Assembly: GCA_015066245.1 (NCBI GenBank)
Contig: SVOS01000004.1
Coordinates: 1 to 64,000 of the forward strand
Origin: Oscillospiraceae bacterium
GTDB taxonomy: Bacteria; Bacillota; Clostridia; Oscillospirales; Acutalibacteraceae
Direction: 5' to 3'
Length of the DNA: 64,000 nt
A program made the translations under genes and the position numbers. The notes under the pieces are model-generated. The model ran no database searches. It was not told the DNA's origin and worked only from the letters and a program-made list of their open reading frames with translations. This document shows, one piece after another, positions 60,940-64,000 of this stretch (the first letter of the stretch is position 1; each line of letters opens with the position of its first letter).

Positions 60940-61968
60940 ATGGACGTTCGTTTTGATTTTTTGTGGGCTTTAGGAGCCGCAGTAATAGCTTTTGCTTTAT
61001 CGGCAATTTTCGGAAGAGTGCTTATTCCATATCTTCATAAGCTTAAATTCGGACAGACAATTCTTGAGATTGGTCCCAAATGGCATCAGAAAAAGCAGGG
61101 TACACCCACAATGGGCGGTATTATGTTTATTATCGGTATTGCAGTTGCAACAATCGGTGTTCTGACTGTGCACATGTTTGTAAGCGGTGACCCCTTTGCA
61201 TTTGCTCGCAATGCAGGTACCTTCATTGGTCTTGGTATGGCAATCTGCTACGGCATAGTCGGCTTTATTGATGACTACATCAAGGTTGTCAAAAAGCGTA
61301 ATCTTGGTCTTTCTGCATCTCAGAAACTTGTTCTCCAGTTTGGTGTGGCAGCTCTTTATCTTGCTGCTATGGCACTTCTGGGCGGAGCTGACACAAAGAC
61401 AATTATTCCTTTTGTCGGACACGTTGAGCTTGGATTTTTCTACTACATAATTTCTGCAATCGTAATAGTTGGCGTAGTAAATGCAGTTAATCTTAATGAT
61501 GGTGTTGACGGTCTTTGCGGCTCTATTACATTCTTTGTTGCAGTGTTTGCAATGCTTATGGCAAGCGTAATGGGCTCAAAGGGTATGATTATTGAGAGTG
61601 CTGCCGTAGCAGGCGGTATGCTTGGATTCCTTTTGTGGAATTTCCACCCTGCAAAGGTATTTATGGGCGATACAGGCTCCCTGTTCCTTGGTGGTATGGT
61701 ATGTGCCATTGTATTTACACTGGATGTTCCTATCCTTATTATTCCCATGGGTATTGTATATCTTGCAGAGATGTTCTCTGTTATGCTTCAGGTAAGCTAC
61801 TTCAAGCTTACAAAAGGCAAGAGACTTTTCAAAATGGCTCCTATTCATCATCATTTCGAGATGTGTGGCTGGAGCGAGGTAAAGGTAGTTTGCGTGTTCA
61901 GCATGGTTACAGCTGCATTCTCACTTGGTGCATTTTTACTCACATACTTTGGTGTAAGAGGATTCTGA
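60940..61968 (+). CDS. mraY: Phospho-MurNAc-pentapeptide translocase
   Basis: 342 residues with about ten membrane segments. Signature segments are KQGTPTMGGIMFI, FIDDYIKVVKKRNLGLSASQK (in part), NLNDGVDGLCG and NFHPAKVFMGDTGSLFLGG, with the conserved Asp residues. HHHFE near the end is also typical. It makes lipid I from UDP-MurNAc-pentapeptide. It follows the small orphan gene by 18 bases. Confidence 0.98.
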   Translation: MDVRFDFLWALGAAVIAFALSAIFGRVLIPYLHKLKFGQTILEIGPKWHQKKQGTPTMGGIMFIIGIAVATIGVLTVHMFVSGDPFAFARNAGTFIGLGMAICYGIVGFIDDYIKVVKKRNLGLSASQKLVLQFGVAALYLAAMALLGGADTKTIIPFVGHVELGFFYYIISAIVIVGVVNAVNLNDGVDGLCGSITFFVAVFAMLMASVMGSKGMIIESAAVAGGMLGFLLWNFHPAKVFMGDTGSLFLGGMVCAIVFTLDVPILIIPMGIVYLAEMFSVMLQVSYFKLTKGKRLFKMAPIHHHFEMCGWSEVKVVCVFSMVTAAFSLGAFLLTYFGVRGF

Positions 61969-62001
61969 TTTTAAACTTATTCTTTTGAGAGGAGGGATAG
62001 T

Positions 62002-63288
62002 ATGAGCGAAAGAAGAGCTGCCAAAAGAGGTACTTCACAGAGAAATTCCGAAAGAAGACGTCCTCAGCCTGCAACCGCACGCAGAGTAACCGTGCCCGAA
62101 AGTGCACAGTCACCTCAGAAAAGACGGGATGACAACACAAAAAGAGCATCAAAAGCTAAGAAACTCAAGCTTTTCGGTGTAGGACTAGGTCTGGATATGC
62201 CCTTTTGCCTTTTGGTATTGGTGCTTCTTACCATTGGTATTATAATGATGTTCTCAGCAAGCTATCCCATTGCCTACAGTACATACGGCGACAGTTTTTA
62301 CTTTTTAAAAAGACAGATTCTGTTTGCAGTAATCGGAATAGTCTGTATGATAGGCTTTTCCTTCTTTAATTATCGTATTTTCTATCGCTTTGCAAAGATT
62401 ATTCTTGCGATATCATATATAGTTTTGTTGTTGGTGCTTATACTTCCTGCATCCAACGGTGTCCGCAGGTGGATTGGTGTCGGCTCTTTTACCATTCAGG
62501 CATCTGAAATTACAAAGTTCTGTATCATCGTATTCTTTGCTTATTGGGGTACCAAATACTTCGATAAAATGAGATATATGAAATACAGCTTTATTCCCGG
62601 CATTATTGTTTTCGGTTCTACGGGTATTCTTCTGATTCTTGAACCTCACTTCTCCTGTACGGTTATTGTATTTTTGCTGGTGCTTATAATGCTCTATATC
62701 TCGGGCATGGAAGGCAAATACTTTGTGTTTATTGGTGTGCTTGTAGGATTGGGACTGCTCTTTATGTGGGTGACAGGACTTCTGGGCTATGCCATGGACC
62801 GAATGGATGGTTGGGGCAAGGCTCTGGACTATACCACCAGCGAAATGTGGCAGACTACATGGCAGACCAGAAACTCGCTCTATGCAATCGGCTCAGGCGG
62901 ACTTACGGGACTTGGTCTTGGTCAGTCAAGACAGAAATATCTCTATCTTCCCGAACCTCAGAACGACTTTATTTTTGCTATTGTTTGTGAGGAGCTGGGC
63001 CTTATCGGTGCAATTCTTATTCTTGTACTTTTCGGCCTTCTTGTATGGCGTGGAATCACAATGTCCAGAAAAGCATCGGATATGTTTGGCAAACTTCTTG
63101 GTATCGGTCTTACCGCTCAGGTAGGTTTGCAGGTTATACTTAATATTTTCGTTATTACAGACTGGCTTCCCAATACGGGTATCAGCTTGCCCTTCTTCAG
63201 CTACGGAGGCAGCTCGCTTATTATGCTGCTTTCTCAGATGGGAGTAATTTTGTCGGTGTCCCGTACAGCGAAAATAGAGAAAAGGTGA
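62002..63288 (+). CDS. ftsW: Septal peptidoglycan glycosyltransferase FtsW
   Basis: 428 residues. A basic cytoplasmic N-terminus of about 60 residues precedes about ten membrane helices. SEDS-family motifs include SNGVRRWIGVGSFTIQASEI, QSRQKYLYLPEPQNDFIFA and LPNTGISLPFFSYGGSSLI. It polymerises lipid II at the septum with the PBP encoded at 58240. The MurG start follows 4 bases after its stop. Confidence 0.96.
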   Translation: MSERRAAKRGTSQRNSERRRPQPATARRVTVPESAQSPQKRRDDNTKRASKAKKLKLFGVGLGLDMPFCLLVLVLLTIGIIMMFSASYPIAYSTYGDSFYFLKRQILFAVIGIVCMIGFSFFNYRIFYRFAKIILAISYIVLLLVLILPASNGVRRWIGVGSFTIQASEITKFCIIVFFAYWGTKYFDKMRYMKYSFIPGIIVFGSTGILLILEPHFSCTVIVFLLVLIMLYISGMEGKYFVFIGVLVGLGLLFMWVTGLLGYAMDRMDGWGKALDYTTSEMWQTTWQTRNSLYAIGSGGLTGLGLGQSRQKYLYLPEPQNDFIFAIVCEELGLIGAILILVLFGLLVWRGITMSRKASDMFGKLLGIGLTAQVGLQVILNIFVITDWLPNTGISLPFFSYGGSSLIMLLSQMGVILSVSRTAKIEKR

Positions 63289-63292
63289 TTGA

Positions 63293-64000
63293 ATGAGAGT
63301 TTTACTTGCAGGCGGCGGTACCGCAGGTCATATAAACCCTGCTTTAGCCATTGCAAAAACCATAAAAGAAAAAGACAAGACCGCAGAGATTCTCTTTGTG
63401 GGTAACAAAGGCGGCCTTGAGCAAAGACTTGTGAAAAACGCAGGCTTTGATATAAAGTCAATTTCCATAAGCGGATTTAAACGCAGTTTTTCCCCAAAGG
63501 CTTTGATTCATAATGCCAGAACTGCCATGAGAGCGGTGTCGGCATCATCTGCATCTTCAAAGATAATCAAAGATTTTAAGCCCGATATCTGTATCGGCAC
63601 AGGAGGCTATGTTTCGGGTCCTGTTATGCGTGCGGCACAGAAGCTTAAGATTCCCGTAATCGTTCATGAGCAGAATGCTTTTCCGGGTGTTACAACCAAA
63701 ATGCTTTCTAAAAAGGCAGAATATGTAATGCTTGCAGTAGACGAGGCGAGAAAGCACTTTGACGGAAATGTTAACTTTGTGCTTACAGGCAATCCCATAC
63801 GCCCCGAGGTGCTTCGTGCTGATGAAAAAGAGGCAAAGGCAAAGCTTAACAAGAACTCAAAGCCCCTGGTGCTTTCCTTTGGCGGAAGTCTTGGTGCAAG
63901 AAAAATAAACGAAGGTGTCGCAGACCTAATTTCACGTTCGGGTAAAGATGGCAGATACAATCACATCCATGCTTATGGACAGTATGGCAAGTGGTTTCCC
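63293..64000 (+). CDS. murG: MurG, partial (runs off the right edge)
   Basis: The first 236 residues are visible; the frame is still open at the window end. The start MRVLLAGGGTAGHINPALAI has the GGTAGH glycosyltransferase loop, with FKPDICIGTGGYVSGPV, HEQNAFPG and LSFGGSLGARKIN. It adds GlcNAc to lipid I to give lipid II. The ribosome site AAAGGTG lies inside the end of ftsW. murD is not found between mraY and murG, where it is usual. Confidence 0.96.
   Translation, partial: MRVLLAGGGTAGHINPALAIAKTIKEKDKTAEILFVGNKGGLEQRLVKNAGFDIKSISISGFKRSFSPKALIHNARTAMRAVSASSASSKIIKDFKPDICIGTGGYVSGPVMRAAQKLKIPVIVHEQNAFPGVTTKMLSKKAEYVMLAVDEARKHFDGNVNFVLTGNPIRPEVLRADEKEAKAKLNKNSKPLVLSFGGSLGARKINEGVADLISRSGKDGRYNHIHAYGQYGKWFP

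Noticed and set aside
61635..61988. Aromatic-rich frame over the end of mraY
   Set aside because: It is an out-of-frame shadow of mraY, which is intact and conserved.

Overview
The window looks like a gut or rumen member of the Clostridia, probably Oscillospiraceae/Ruminococcaceae. The chromosomal genes are ordered as in Firmicutes (phoH-ybeY-dgkA-era-yqzL-recO; ylxM-ffh-rpsP-khpA-rimM-trmD; an mraZ-led division cluster). A T-box leader is present, promoters are plain TTGACA-17-TATAAT types, and one large secreted enzyme carries a type I dockerin plus a starch-binding module, a combination known from Ruminococcus cellulosomes and amylosomes.

Bases 1-17991 are mobile DNA. Two related integrative elements sit in tandem at the 3' end of a tRNA-Trp gene (17947-18022, minus strand). 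A 47-bp stretch of that tRNA is repeated exactly at 4662-4708 and 17945-17991. The right element (4662-17991) is complete between att copies; the left one runs off the window. Each carries a nearly identical tyrosine integrase, and each has different cargo between the integrase and a shared right end. The left cargo is a zinc-ribbon-repeat nuclease with a small partner gene. The right cargo is a two-component system, a lipoprotein and an ABC transporter. The right element also has a TetR-type module, a DUF6809-like gene, a Thr-rich lipoprotein, a probable small RNA, a winged-helix replication-type protein and two long structured non-coding stretches.

From 18 to 28 kb lie chromosomal genes: two lipoproteins, exonuclease III, a Na/phosphate symporter with a PhoU-like tail, two tandem membrane acyltransferases, a PhoP/PhoR-like pair and a CarD-family regulator. 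From 28 to 41 kb come the 1574-residue dockerin/CBM26 enzyme, a membrane-anchored secreted protein, serC-serA, class II aldolase, and a T-box-controlled XRE-cupin-acyl-CoA ligase fusion.

From 40.7 to 64 kb are housekeeping operons. The minus-strand repair/ribosome-maturation operon (phoH to mutS2) faces away from ylxM-ffh-rpsP-khpA. A leucine-rich-repeat surface protein with its own promoter sits ahead of rimM-trmD. HPr, uvrC-rsmD-coaD and a coiled-coil protein follow. The window ends in the division and cell-wall cluster mraZ-rsmH-ftsL-pbp-orf-mraY-ftsW-murG. There murE, murF and murD are absent, and a small protein that looks like a Mur-ligase fragment occupies the usual murE/murF position.
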